A stretch of DNA of 64,000 nucleotides, from contig CAWKPE010000031.1 in the NCBI GenBank assembly GCA_963851385.1, positions 86,432 to 150,431 of the forward strand. The letters run 5' to 3'. The translations under genes were made by a program, and so were the position numbers. How positions within the stretch are numbered: the first letter of the stretch is position 1; each line of letters begins with the position of its first letter. The notes below the pieces were generated by a model. It did no database searches. It saw nothing but the letters and a program-made list of their open reading frames with translations, and was not told the DNA's origin. This document shows positions 19,479 through 28,574 of the stretch, in pieces. This DNA comes from CAWEFA01 sp963851385 (GTDB lineage Bacteria; Bacteroidota; Bacteroidia; Bacteroidales; DTGW01).

Positions 19479-19847
19479 TTATTTGTTAATATTAAAAGCA
19501 CTACAATATTTATTAAGCAAAAAACTAGTGTGTTTTAATAAATCATTCAGTATTTCATTTTCTTGAATTTGAATATATTTTAAATCTTTTGAAAGAATAA
19601 TATAATATCTGCATTCTTCTAAAGAACCTTGTGCTATATTATAAAACCTTAATTTATCGGCTTTGCCTTTCTTTTTATATCCTTTTGCTATATTGGCTGC
19701 TATAGATATTGCGGCCCTTCTAAATTGAATGACAAGTCCAAATAATTCTGATTTTGGAAATGTTTCCGTTGACTTATAAACCAATAAAACAAATTCATGT
19801 GCCTTTTTCCATACTTCCAACTCTTCAAAGCACTTAGTTTTATTCAT
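19479..19847 (-). CDS. Four-helix-bundle protein (S23/IVP-like)
   Basis: The 122-residue protein belongs to the four-helix-bundle family first seen in 23S rRNA intervening sequences and related to Avd of diversity-generating retroelements. Motifs are FEELEVWKKAHEF, IQFRRAAISIAANIAKGYKKK and FYNIAQGSLEECRYYI. It is coded within the suf series between sufB (76 bases) and sufC (90 bases), with no rRNA nearby, and is bordered by oppositely oriented arrays of a 10-bp repeat. The family is often scattered in Bacteroidota genomes; its cellular role is unknown. The context suggests a movable cassette that inserted without stopping suf transcription. Confidence 0.85.
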   Translation of the reverse strand: MNKTKCFEELEVWKKAHEFVLLVYKSTETFPKSELFGLVIQFRRAAISIAANIAKGYKKKGKADKLRFYNIAQGSLEECRYYIILSKDLKYIQIQENEILNDLLKHTSFLLNKYCSAFNINK

Positions 19848-19864
19848 TGTAATTGTCTTTAATG

Positions 19865-19917
19865 TTATTTACTTCTCCTTGCTTCTCCTAACTCCTTCTA
19901 ACTTCACCAAACTTCAT
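19865..19917 (-). repeat. Degenerate 10-bp repeat array, right border of the S23 gene
   Basis: On the minus strand this reads GAAGTTTGGT, GAAGTTAGAAG, GAGTTAGGA, GAAGCAAGGA, GAAGT: degenerate versions of the left array's unit in opposite orientation. It lies between the S23 gene start and the sufB stop. Confidence 0.7.
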
Positions 19918-19923
19918 TATTTC

Positions 19924-21384
19924 TTATCCTACACTTCCCTCCAAACTAATCTGCAATAGTTTCTGAGCTTCAACTGCAAATTCCATTGGCAATTGGTTCA
20001 ATACTTCACGCGCGTATCCGTTAACAATTAGCCCAACTGCATCTTCAGTACTAATACCACGCTGGTTACAATAAAAAATCTGATCTTCTCCTATCTTTGA
20101 TGTTGTAGCTTCGTGTTCAACAATAGCGGTAGGATTGTCAACTTCAATATATGGAAAAGTATGGGCGCCACATTTGTCACTCATGAGTAATGAATCGCAT
20201 TGTGAAAAATTACGAGCATTTTCTGCACTTTTAAAAACCTTCACGAGACCACGAAAACTGTTGTCGCCTCTACCAGCCGATATACCTTTTGAAACAATAC
20301 GACTGCGGGTATTCTTGCCTATATGCATCATTTTTGTACCTGTATCTGCCTGCTGATAATTATTTGTTACAGCAACCGAATAGAATTCTCCAATAGAATT
20401 GTCACCTCTTAGAATGCAGCTTGGATATTTCCAGGTAATTGCCGAACCGGTTTCTACCTGAGTCCAGGAAATTTTTGAATTATTCCCTTTGCACATTCCA
20501 CGTTTGGTAACAAAATTGAAAATACCTCCTTTACCATTTTTATCTCCGGGATACCAATTTTGAACAGTTGAGTACTTAATCTCTGCATTTTCAAGTGCGA
20601 TAAGTTCTACTACAGCTGCATGCAATTGATTTTCGTCGCGCATTGGAGCAGTACAGCCTTCAAGATAACTCACATAACTTTCATCTTCGGCAATAATTAA
20701 AGTTCTTTCAAATTGACCGGTATTGGCACTATTAATTCGAAAATAAGTTGATAATTCCATAGGGCAGCGAACACCTTTTGGAATGTAGCAAAAAGATCCA
20801 TCGCTAAATACAGCTGAATTAAGTGATGCAAAATAGTTATCGGTATAAGGAACAACCGAGCCTAAATATTTCTTTACCAAATCGGGATGTTCATGGACTG
20901 CTTCGCTCATTGAACAAAATATTATGCCTTGTTCAGCAAGTGTTTCCTTAAAAGTTGTTTTAACCGAAATGCTATCCATTACAGCGTCAACAGCAACACC
21001 GGCAAGTTGTTTTTGTTCTTCAAGAGGTATTCCTAATTTATCGAAAGTAGATTTTAGTTCAGGATCTACTTCATCCAAATTGTTGAGTTTGGCATTTTGT
21101 CTTGGTGCAGCATAAAAAATAATATCCTGATAATTGATTTCCGGCAACTTGAGATGCGCCCAATCAGGCATTTTCATTGTTAACCAATGTTTGTAAGCTT
21201 TAAGCCGAAACTCCAGCATAAATTCAGGTTCTTCTTTTTTTGCAGAAATAAGCCGAACAACATCTTCACTTAATCCTTTAGGAATGGTTTCAGTATCAAT
21301 ATCGCTAAAAAACCCATATTTATATTCACCTTGTGTAAAATCATTTAATATTTTATTTTGCTCTTCAGCCATTTCTATATCCAA
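19924..21384 (-). CDS. sufB: SUF scaffold protein SufB
   Basis: SufB is the core scaffold on which SufBC2D assembles Fe-S clusters. The 486-residue protein has the expected motifs: KTTFKETLAEQGIIFCSMSEA, SDGSFCYIPKGVRCPMELST, YLEGCTAPMRDENQLHAA, the ETGSAITWKYPSCILRGDNS segment with the conserved Cys, and CDSLLMSDKCGAHTFPYIEV. Met1 or Met5 may start it. It leads the minus-strand series sufB-S23-sufC-sufD-sufS. A promoter with a palindrome overlapping the predicted start of transcription lies just upstream, so the series is probably regulated there. Confidence 0.96.
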   Translation of the reverse strand: MDIEMAEEQNKILNDFTQGEYKYGFFSDIDTETIPKGLSEDVVRLISAKKEEPEFMLEFRLKAYKHWLTMKMPDWAHLKLPEINYQDIIFYAAPRQNAKLNNLDEVDPELKSTFDKLGIPLEEQKQLAGVAVDAVMDSISVKTTFKETLAEQGIIFCSMSEAVHEHPDLVKKYLGSVVPYTDNYFASLNSAVFSDGSFCYIPKGVRCPMELSTYFRINSANTGQFERTLIIAEDESYVSYLEGCTAPMRDENQLHAAVVELIALENAEIKYSTVQNWYPGDKNGKGGIFNFVTKRGMCKGNNSKISWTQVETGSAITWKYPSCILRGDNSIGEFYSVAVTNNYQQADTGTKMMHIGKNTRSRIVSKGISAGRGDNSFRGLVKVFKSAENARNFSQCDSLLMSDKCGAHTFPYIEVDNPTAIVEHEATTSKIGEDQIFYCNQRGISTEDAVGLIVNGYAREVLNQLPMEFAVEAQKLLQISLEGSVG

Positions 21385-21400
21385 TTAAGCATCGTTGTTA

Positions 21401-21449
21401 TTTAGATTAAATCTAAATTGCAAATATACGAAATCTAAAAGCAAACCAA
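21401..21449 (-). promoter_or_regulatory. suf promoter with candidate palindromic operator
   Basis: On the minus strand TTG (21447-21449), an 18-base gap and TATATTTG (21421-21428) form a Bacteroidota-type promoter about 37 bases before the sufB ATG. A perfect palindrome (TTTAGATT, one base, AATCTAAA; 21401-21417) overlaps the expected start of transcription. A third AATCTAAA half-site (21432-21439) lies 22 bases away in the promoter spacer. The layout fits a repressor site; the regulator is not known. Confidence 0.5.
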
Positions 21450-21654
21450 CAAATATTACTGTTATTAAAGCTGAAATTATAGCTTATAAAAGCTTGCAAA
21501 ATGAGATAAATACTGATTTAGCAAAATTTACTAAGTTTGCCAGATGATAAAATAAAATATTTGTATTCGTATAATTCAATTGCAAAATTGTAATTGCAAT
21601 TCATTTAATGTTGATATTAAGAATATCTTTCAAATAATTTAATGATTTAGTATA

Positions 21655-22713
21655 ATGGAAAATACATCTAATAACAAGTTCACACCATTAAGTTCTCTTG
21701 GAGAATTTGGTCTCATTGATCACTTGACAAAAAACCTCACTTCTCTTCATAAAAGTACAGTTAAAGGCGTCGGTGATGATGCTGCAGTTCTTGATTATGG
21801 GAAAAATTATGTTGTCTTAACAACTGATATTTTAACAGAAGGTATTCATTTTAATCTGGTTTATGTACCATTAAAACATTTAGGTTATAAAGCTGTAGTT
21901 GTTAATCTTTCTGATGTTTATGCAATGAATGCTTATCCACGTCAAATAACAGTTTCGTTGACATTATCAGCTAAGTTTTCACTTGAACACGTTGAAGAGT
22001 TGTACCAGGGAATAAAATTGGCTTGCGACAAATATGGTGTAGATCTTGTTGGAGGAGATACCACATCATCGAAAACAGGACTTACTATTAGTATAACTGC
22101 AATTGGTGAGGTGGATAAAGAAAAAGTAACCTATCGCAGTGGTGCAAAAATAAACGATCTAATATGTGTTTCTGGAAATCTTGGAGGAGCTTATATGGGC
22201 TTGCAGCTTCTTGAACGCGAAAGAAAATTATTTGAAAAAGGGTCCATTGAAAAACCAGATTTCGGTAGTTACAATTACATTCTTGAAAGACAACTTAAAC
22301 CAGAAGCCAGAAAAGACATAATTGATATGTTCAAAGAAATAGGTATTCAGCCAACTTCAATGATAGATATATCAGATGGATTGTCGTCAGAATTGTTGCA
22401 TATTTGCAAATCTTCAGGCATCGGATGCTCTATATACCAGGAAAAAATCCCTATAGATAAAGAAACAGCCAGTATGGCAGACGAATTTAATATTCCTCCA
22501 TTAACAGCAGCACTTAACGGAGGAGAAGATTACGAGTTACTTTTTACTGTTCCATTAGATGCATATGATATAATAGCTGTAAGACCAGAAATAAGCATAA
22601 TAGGTCATATTACCGATTTAAATCAAGGTTGTCAGCTAATACTCAATGGCGGCAGCAATGTAGAGATTACTGCACAAGGATGGAATGCCTTAAAGGATCA
22701 AAAAGATCAATAA
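21655..22713 (+). CDS. thiL: Thiamine-monophosphate kinase
   Basis: ThiL phosphorylates thiamine monophosphate to thiamine pyrophosphate, the active coenzyme, using ATP. The 352-residue protein shows the family order: LGEFGLIDHLTK, GVGDDAAVLDYG, TTDILTEGIHF, LSDVYAMNAYPRQITVSL, DLVGGDTTSS, SGNLGGAYMGL, and MIDISDGLSSELLHIC near the middle. The AIR-synthase-type fold is clear. No other thiamine genes and no TPP riboswitch were seen. It converges with the dehydrogenase gene after a 6-base gap. Confidence 0.94.
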   Translation: MENTSNNKFTPLSSLGEFGLIDHLTKNLTSLHKSTVKGVGDDAAVLDYGKNYVVLTTDILTEGIHFNLVYVPLKHLGYKAVVVNLSDVYAMNAYPRQITVSLTLSAKFSLEHVEELYQGIKLACDKYGVDLVGGDTTSSKTGLTISITAIGEVDKEKVTYRSGAKINDLICVSGNLGGAYMGLQLLERERKLFEKGSIEKPDFGSYNYILERQLKPEARKDIIDMFKEIGIQPTSMIDISDGLSSELLHICKSSGIGCSIYQEKIPIDKETASMADEFNIPPLTAALNGGEDYELLFTVPLDAYDIIAVRPEISIIGHITDLNQGCQLILNGGSNVEITAQGWNALKDQKDQ

Positions 22714-22719
22714 TAAAAT

Positions 22720-23682
22720 TTAGGGCATAGGCCAAAGAAATTTTCCTGTATCTAAAAAGTGCATGATTTGAACAACACTCTGACTTGATTTCCTTTCAAC
22801 AGATTCTAAGGTATTGAAAGCATTGTGAGGTGTACAAATTACATTTTGCTTTTTGCTTAATTCTAAAGTTGCCTTCACTTCAGAATTATCACTATTTGCA
22901 TTGCCTCTCAGATAATCTGCTAATTCTTTTTCTTCATCGTAAACATCCAAACCAATTCCACCTAGATGATTTTCATTGATTAATCGGAGTAGAACAGAAG
23001 ATGGAGAAAATTCTCCACGGGAAATATTTATAAATATTGCATTCTTCTTAGCCTTTTTTAATAAGTCGTATGTAAAATAATTTTTGTTTTGCTCAGTAAG
23101 ATTCATGGCACATACTATAATATCAGCTTGTTGCAAACCTTCTTCAATTGATACATATTTTTCATCAGGAAATTTGATTTCAATATCTGTGCATAGCACT
23201 TGCATTCCAAGACCTTTACCAATTCTTATCAATTGTCCTCCAATATTTCCGACGCCCACAATGAGCAATGTTTTATTCTCACATTCATAACCGGTAATAC
23301 CATTGCGGTGAAAAGAAACAAAATTCAGTTGTTGCTGTGGTAACTTTCGCAACAAAGCCATCCAGAACATCATTGCATGTTCAGCAACAGCCCTGTGACA
23401 ATATAATGGCAAATAACCCAGGGCTAAATTTTTTTTTGTTTTTTGACGAAATTCTTTTAAATGATCATAACCTGCACTTCTTGAAAGTATTCCAGAGAGT
23501 TTAGTGCTCCATTCCAATGGATAATTACTTTGTGTCCTGGTAGAAATTAAACGCGAAGGTGGAAATTCTTGCCCGGTTTCTTGAATGGTTTTCCAGGTAA
23601 ATCCTGCTTTTATTTTTGCCGGTAAAAACCTCTTGAGTTCTTTTTCCTCTTCTTCAAAAGCTTCATAGAAAAAAACATCCAT
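22720..23682 (-). CDS. D-2-hydroxyacid dehydrogenase, NAD-dependent
   Basis: The 320-residue protein belongs to the D-isomer 2-hydroxyacid dehydrogenases. It shows a GxGxxG nucleotide-binding loop (LIVGVGNIGGQLIRIG), an acidic residue ending the second beta strand (LCTDIE, favouring NAD), catalytic Arg in INISRGEF, Glu in LDVYDEE and His in CTPHNAF. The segment CHRAVAEHAMMFWMALLRK is typical of the substrate/interface region. Substrate could be lactate, glycerate or a related acid; sequence alone does not decide. It stands alone between thiL and a beta-barrel gene. Confidence 0.85.
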   Translation of the reverse strand: MDVFFYEAFEEEEKELKRFLPAKIKAGFTWKTIQETGQEFPPSRLISTRTQSNYPLEWSTKLSGILSRSAGYDHLKEFRQKTKKNLALGYLPLYCHRAVAEHAMMFWMALLRKLPQQQLNFVSFHRNGITGYECENKTLLIVGVGNIGGQLIRIGKGLGMQVLCTDIEIKFPDEKYVSIEEGLQQADIIVCAMNLTEQNKNYFTYDLLKKAKKNAIFINISRGEFSPSSVLLRLINENHLGGIGLDVYDEEKELADYLRGNANSDNSEVKATLELSKKQNVICTPHNAFNTLESVERKSSQSVVQIMHFLDTGKFLWPMP

Positions 23683-23965
23683 AGATTACTATTATATTCG
23701 ATGAACTAATAAAATTACATAAAAAATATTTATATCACTCCAAAGAGCAAATTCATCAAATTTTGAATAAAATGTTAAAAAAATATTAACTTTTTTTAAC
23801 ATTATTTAAATTATAATTTGTACCCTTGTATTTTGATAGATATTTTTCATCTAACAGTCAAAATATTTTTGAACATAAATATCGGAATATCCCGAAAATC
23901 CATGAATAGAGTAGGGAGCGAATGCCGAAAAGCTTAAGAGTAGGTAAATTAAAAAAATTGTACTT

Positions 23966-24586
23966 ATGAAAAAACTATTACTAATTTCTACAGCAATTTT
24001 TGTTACAGTTGCATCTTTTTCACAGGTAAGATTTGGTTTAAAAGCTGGATTAAACCTTGCTAACATGTCAATTCAGAATGCCAATCCTTCGCCTTCAATG
24101 AAAGTAGGTTTTCATTTTGGTGGTATTTTGGATTTTACATTGGCTGATAATATATCTCTTCAGCCAGGTGTATTATTCTCAACAAAAGGATTTGAATTGT
24201 CCGGCACTGAGGAAGGCGTATCTTATACTGCTACTACAAATGTAAATACTATTGAAGTTCCTGTTAACTTAGTTTTTAAATTTGGTAGTGGTAATACAAA
24301 AATTACTCCATTTATTGGTCCATACTTGGGTTATGCATTAAGTGGTACAGTAAAAGTTGAAGCTATGGGTCAATCTCAATCAACTGACATAACGTTTGGT
24401 AGTGCAGATGGAGATATGAGTGCACTGGATTTGGGCTTGAACATTGGATTAGGCATTGAAATGAATGGTCTTATAATTAGTGCGCAATATGGATTAGGTC
24501 TTGCTGATTTAGATCCTTCAGCAGAAGGAAAGATGACGAATAACGTAATAGGCATTTCAGTTGGATACTTATTTGGTGGCAAATAA
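23966..24586 (+). CDS. Outer-membrane beta-barrel protein (PorT-like family)
   Basis: The 206-residue protein has a signal peptide (MKKLLLISTAIFVTVASFSQ) and then a barrel made of alternating strands: VRFGLKAGLNLANM, VGFHFGGILDF, LQPGVLFSTKGF, VPVNLVFKFG, TPFIGPYLGYAL, LGLNIGLGIEM, ending VIGISVGYLFGGK with an uncharged C-terminus. This is the OMP_b-brl_2/PorT-like class, very frequent in Bacteroidota and mostly of unknown function. A strong terminator follows. Confidence 0.85.
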   Translation: MKKLLLISTAIFVTVASFSQVRFGLKAGLNLANMSIQNANPSPSMKVGFHFGGILDFTLADNISLQPGVLFSTKGFELSGTEEGVSYTATTNVNTIEVPVNLVFKFGSGNTKITPFIGPYLGYALSGTVKVEAMGQSQSTDITFGSADGDMSALDLGLNIGLGIEMNGLIISAQYGLGLADLDPSAEGKMTNNVIGISVGYLFGGK

Positions 24587-24607
24587 TAATAAATGATATT
24601 TCAAAAT

Positions 24608-24637
24608 AAAAAGGCCTGCAAATTTGCAGGCTTTTTT
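24608..24637. terminator. Terminator after the beta-barrel gene
   Basis: A perfect 18-base palindrome GCCTGCAAATTTGCAGGC (24614-24631), preceded by an A run and followed by six T. It probably works in both directions between converging genes. Confidence 0.8.
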
Positions 24638-24697
24638 GATTAATAATTTCTTTAAGTAAATACTTGTTTGAATATTTCAGTTATCAAAAATTTCAAC

Positions 24698-25720
24698 TTA
24701 TTTGAGGATTAAACCATTTTGTATTTTCTTCAAGATCAACATAACCTTTTTAAATTGTTTATCAGCCATAGGATTTCCTGATGATTTCTTTAAAATTACC
24801 GGTTCACCAGATTTTAAAACAGGAGTTCTCATTAAACCTGATGGAGTCAGACTATAAGAATCCAATGATAAAGTTGAATTCATACTTAAATTCATACTTA
24901 AAGAAGCACTTTCACCCTCATCTGAAATGGTACCACTCATTGTTCCTTTTAGTATCATTGCATTTTGGACCAGACCAATATCTTCTTTTAAATCCAACCT
25001 GGAATCAAGAGTAAAATTAATATTAATACTACCGGTTGCACCTCCATCGTTTACATCAATTGTTCCAACTACTGATGCTCTTTCTTCTAAAGCTAAAGCA
25101 CTTGTAGTTGAACCGTTCCAGGAAATATTTTCTTTGCCGAGTACAAATATCAAACATTTAATAGTCATATTAACACTACCCATATCGCTCATACCAAGCT
25201 GGCTCAACAATTGATTGAAATCAACAGTTGGCTGACTTTGCCATTCGTCACCGACAATTAATGGTTTTCTTAAGAAGACAGGATTTGTAACTTCTACAGG
25301 ACTAGACATACCTTCCATCAAAATAGCCCTTATAATAACAGCAGTATCCGATACCTGGAAATACCTTGATGTACCGTCAGTTTCGCTGGTCGGCAAGACA
25401 GTGTAACTCCCTGAAGGTAAACTAATAGTTTCAGGTTCGTTGACATACATATAACCTGTTACATCCTCGGTTCCATTAAGGGGTTCGGTTTGATGTTGTC
25501 CTTCGGCTGTAACCGTCATACTTCCACTTGTTGTTTCAGTGCCGCTCCAGTTCCAACTATAACCGGTTGCAAAAGGATAATAATCTCCTGTATAAACAGT
25601 ATTTTTTGCTTCTGTCAGAGATGGTGTATAATCTGTAACAAAATCTGACGCTTTTTGATCTTTCTTACAAGCACTTTGCAGCAAGAGTAAAATAAATAAT
25701 AAGTAAATTAATTTTTTCAT
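24698..25720 (-). CDS. Putative lipoprotein, unknown function
   Basis: The 340-residue protein starts with a signal ending LLLLQSACKKDQ, so Cys 18 is the probable lipidated residue. The mature part begins with a GDYYPFATGYSWNWSG segment typical of Bacteroidota lipoproteins whose gene product is poorly defined. It is rich in Ser/Thr/Gly, has beta-strand-like repeats (SGSMTVTAEG, GTMSGTISDEG, LSMNLSMNSTLSLDS) and ends in a basic helix. No enzymatic motif was seen. It is likely a surface or periplasmic protein and stands alone between the beta-barrel gene and priA. Confidence 0.7.
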   Translation of the reverse strand: MKKLIYLLFILLLLQSACKKDQKASDFVTDYTPSLTEAKNTVYTGDYYPFATGYSWNWSGTETTSGSMTVTAEGQHQTEPLNGTEDVTGYMYVNEPETISLPSGSYTVLPTSETDGTSRYFQVSDTAVIIRAILMEGMSSPVEVTNPVFLRKPLIVGDEWQSQPTVDFNQLLSQLGMSDMGSVNMTIKCLIFVLGKENISWNGSTTSALALEERASVVGTIDVNDGGATGSININFTLDSRLDLKEDIGLVQNAMILKGTMSGTISDEGESASLSMNLSMNSTLSLDSYSLTPSGLMRTPVLKSGEPVILKKSSGNPMADKQFKKVMLILKKIQNGLILK

Positions 25721-26026
25721 TTCATTTATTTTTTAATGTTTGTTATAAGTTTTTAATATAGATATGCTATTATTTTCCTAATCGTTACAATTGATATTGA
25801 CACATTTTTAACTATCTGGTTTTATACAATTTAAATTATACAATAATTGATGTAATAAGTATTATTATGAATTATTGCAACAATCACTTTTTCGAATTTA
25901 ATAATTAAAAATTAATTTGACAAATTATCTTACTTTCTTCATTTGAAATTGAGATTATGCCTTAATATTTTAAATAATTCATTATCAATTTTCTTCTAAC
26001 TTTGTCTTTAATATCGAGAATTAATC
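25721..26026. other. Divergent intergenic region
   Basis: 306-base AT-rich gap between the lipoprotein and priA. Apart from the priA -7 box at 25997-26004, nothing was recognised. Confidence 0.4.
25997..26004 (+). promoter_or_regulatory. -7 promoter element of priA
   Basis: TAACTTTG fits TAnnTTTG and lies 22 bases before the ATG. No clear -33 TTG at the usual spacing. Confidence 0.45.
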
Positions 26027-28498
26027 ATGAGGTCAACATATCTTTTTGCCGATGTAATCCTTCCTTTTCCATTGCAGCAATTATATACTTATTCTATTCC
26101 TGGGAACTTGCAACCTTTAGTTAAAACAGGTATAAGAGTTGTTGTTCAGTTTGGTTCAAAAAGATTTTATACTGCTATTATTGCCAATTTACATTCAACT
26201 GCACCTAAAGGTTTAGAAATTAAGGAAATCGTATTCCTTCTTGATGATAAACCTGTAATTAATAATTTGCAAATTGAATTTTGGAAATGGATTTCAGAAT
26301 ATTATATGTGTTCTTTGGGAGAAGTGATGAAAGCAGCTTTACCCGCCGGATTAAAGCTTGAAAGCGAAACACATATTAAATACAATTCTTTCTTTGAAAT
26401 GTTTGATAGTTTAAATGAGACCGAAGTTTCAACGTTGGAACTAATACGTTCAAATGAAAACTTCCGTTTGAAAGAAATTTCTGAGCAGAAATTTAAAAGA
26501 AATTCTCTTTCTATAATAAAGTCATTATATGAGAAAAAAGCTATTTTATTTGAAGAATATTTAAAATCAGGCTATGTGCCAAAAAAAGAAAGTTATGTCA
26601 GGTTTACTATAAAAGCACAAGACGAAGAATTTCTTAATAAATACATTGATAAACTTAAAAGAGCAAAGAAACAACAGGATTTGCTTTTTGAATACATCAG
26701 GCTATCTGGAACATTTGAAAAATCTGTTATAACTGAAGTGAAAAAAAAAGTATTACTTGAAAATGCAAAAGTAACTTCGGCTGTTTTTCAAAGTTTAATA
26801 AAAAAAGGAATTTTGGAAATCTACTCACACGATATCAGCCGTCTTGAAGACAGGGACTTTTTAAAAAAAGAATTGCCAGTCTTAAGTGCAGCTCAGGATG
26901 CAGCATTGAAATCAATCAAATTAGCTTTTGAATCCAGGGAAGCCGTTTTACTTCATGGTATTACTTCAAGCGGGAAAACAGAAATTTATTTTCATCTTAT
27001 CGACGAAACCATAAATAATGGCAAACAAGTTTTATACCTGCTTCCTGAAATCGCTATAACTGCTACAAATCATAAACAGATTAAGAGCTCATTTCGGAAA
27101 TAAAGTTGGCATTTACCATTCAAAATTTTCCGACAATGAAAGAGTTGAAATCTGGAACCGGTTAAATACTGATACGCCTGATGCATACCAGGTAATCCTT
27201 GGAGTGCGTTCTTCAATTTTCCTTCCTTTTTCAAACCTCGGACTAATAATTGTGGATGAGGAACACGAATCAAGTTTTAAACAGTACGATCCATCACCCC
27301 GGTATCATGCACGTGATGCTGCTGACTATGCTTTCAAGAATGCATAATTCCAATATAATATTAGGAACTGCTACTCCTTCGATTGAATCATATTTCAATG
27401 CTATAAATGGTAAATATAAATTAATAGAACTTAAAGAACGTTATAAAGGTATTCAGCTTCCCGAAATCAAAATTGTTAATTTGAAAGCGGCAAAGAAGAA
27501 AAAGAATATGCAGTCCCATTTTTCTTCTGAATTAATTAATAAAATTGGAGACTGTTTACACCACTCCAAACAAGTAATACTTTTCCAGAACAGGCGAGGT
27601 TTTTCAACATTTATCATGTGTTCTGAATGTGGTTGGATTCCTCATTGCCGCTTACTGCGATGTTACGTTAACTTATCATAAACTAGATAACCAGTTGTTA
27701 TGCCATTATTGTAATCATTCTCAGAGTTTGCCCAAAAAATGCTTTAAATGTGAAAACACTGAATTGCAGACAATAGGATTTGGAACTGAAAAAGTTGAAG
27801 AAGAACTTGCTATATTTTTCCCTTCAGCTCGTATAGCACGAATGGACCTTGACTCAACCCGTTCAAAATATTCGTACGAAAAAATTATTGGTGATTTTGA
27901 ATCCAGGCAAACAGACATACTTATTGGAACTCAAATGATAACCAAAGGACTCGACTTTGCTCATGTTGGACTAGTTGGCATATTAAATGCAGATATTATG
28001 CTTAATTTTCCTGATTTCCGTGCCTTTGAAAAAAGCTTCCAGCTTATTGTTCAGGCAGGGGGACGTGCAGGACGTCAAAATGAGCGAGGTCTTGTAATTG
28101 TTCAAACCTATACGCCAGAACATCCAGTTATAAGGAACATCCTTAAAAATGATTATCTCACATTTTATAAAACTCAAATTGAAGAACGAAATTTGTTTAA
28201 ATATCCGCCTTCTTATCGCATAATCAAAATTACCATCAAACATAAAAAAGTTGATGTATGCATAAATGCATCTGACAAATTAACTAATAAACTAAAAAGT
28301 ACATTTGGTGATAATATTTTAGGTCCGGATATTCCTTTAATAAGCAGAATTCAAAATATGTACCTTCGTGAAATAATAATAAAAATTAAACGAGATTCAA
28401 CAATCGCAAGGTTAAAAGAAGATATTTCTAATTTAATAGTCAATGTTAATATAGAATTTAAATCAGCAACAATATCAATTGATGTAGATCCTATGTAA
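26027..28498 (+). CDS. priA: Primosomal protein N' (PriA helicase), three frameshifts
   Basis: PriA restarts stalled replication forks. The N-terminal DNA-binding half is intact. Walker A is in LLHGITSSGKTEIYF, the DEEH box in LIIVDEEHESSFKQYDPSPRYHARD, and the zinc region gives CSECGWIPHC and LLCHYCNHSQ. RGLDFAHVGLVGILNAD-type helicase motifs and QAGGRAGR follow. The frame breaks near 27060-27066, at 27327 and at 27652-27653. Removing one base at each restores continuity, for example IPHCRYCDVTLTYH. The corrected length of 822 residues is normal, so the breaks look like sequence errors in an essential gene. Confidence 0.93.
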
Positions 28499-28547
28499 TA
28501 TGTTATCCGATGGCTTGAAACCAAAAGATGACTCCGAGAAAAAATAT

Positions 28548-28555
28548 TATATTTG
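28548..28555 (+). promoter_or_regulatory. -7 promoter element of the heptose kinase gene
   Basis: TATATTTG lies 19 bases before the TTG start codon at 28575; no -33 box is obvious. Confidence 0.4.
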
Positions 28556-28574
28556 AAGTCTAAAAATTCTTGTT

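Noticed and set aside
19419..19917. Repeat arrays as a CRISPR
   Set aside because: The units are 10 bp without spacers, the two arrays face opposite ways, and no cas gene is present.
21385..21654. TPP riboswitch upstream of thiL
   Set aside because: No THI-box-like sequence was seen in the gap; the palindrome there belongs to the sufB side.
26027..28498. Programmed frameshifting in priA (and aspS)
   Set aside because: Three and five shifts per gene, all without slippery sequence plus pseudoknot, and the same pattern in unrelated genes, fit sequence error better.
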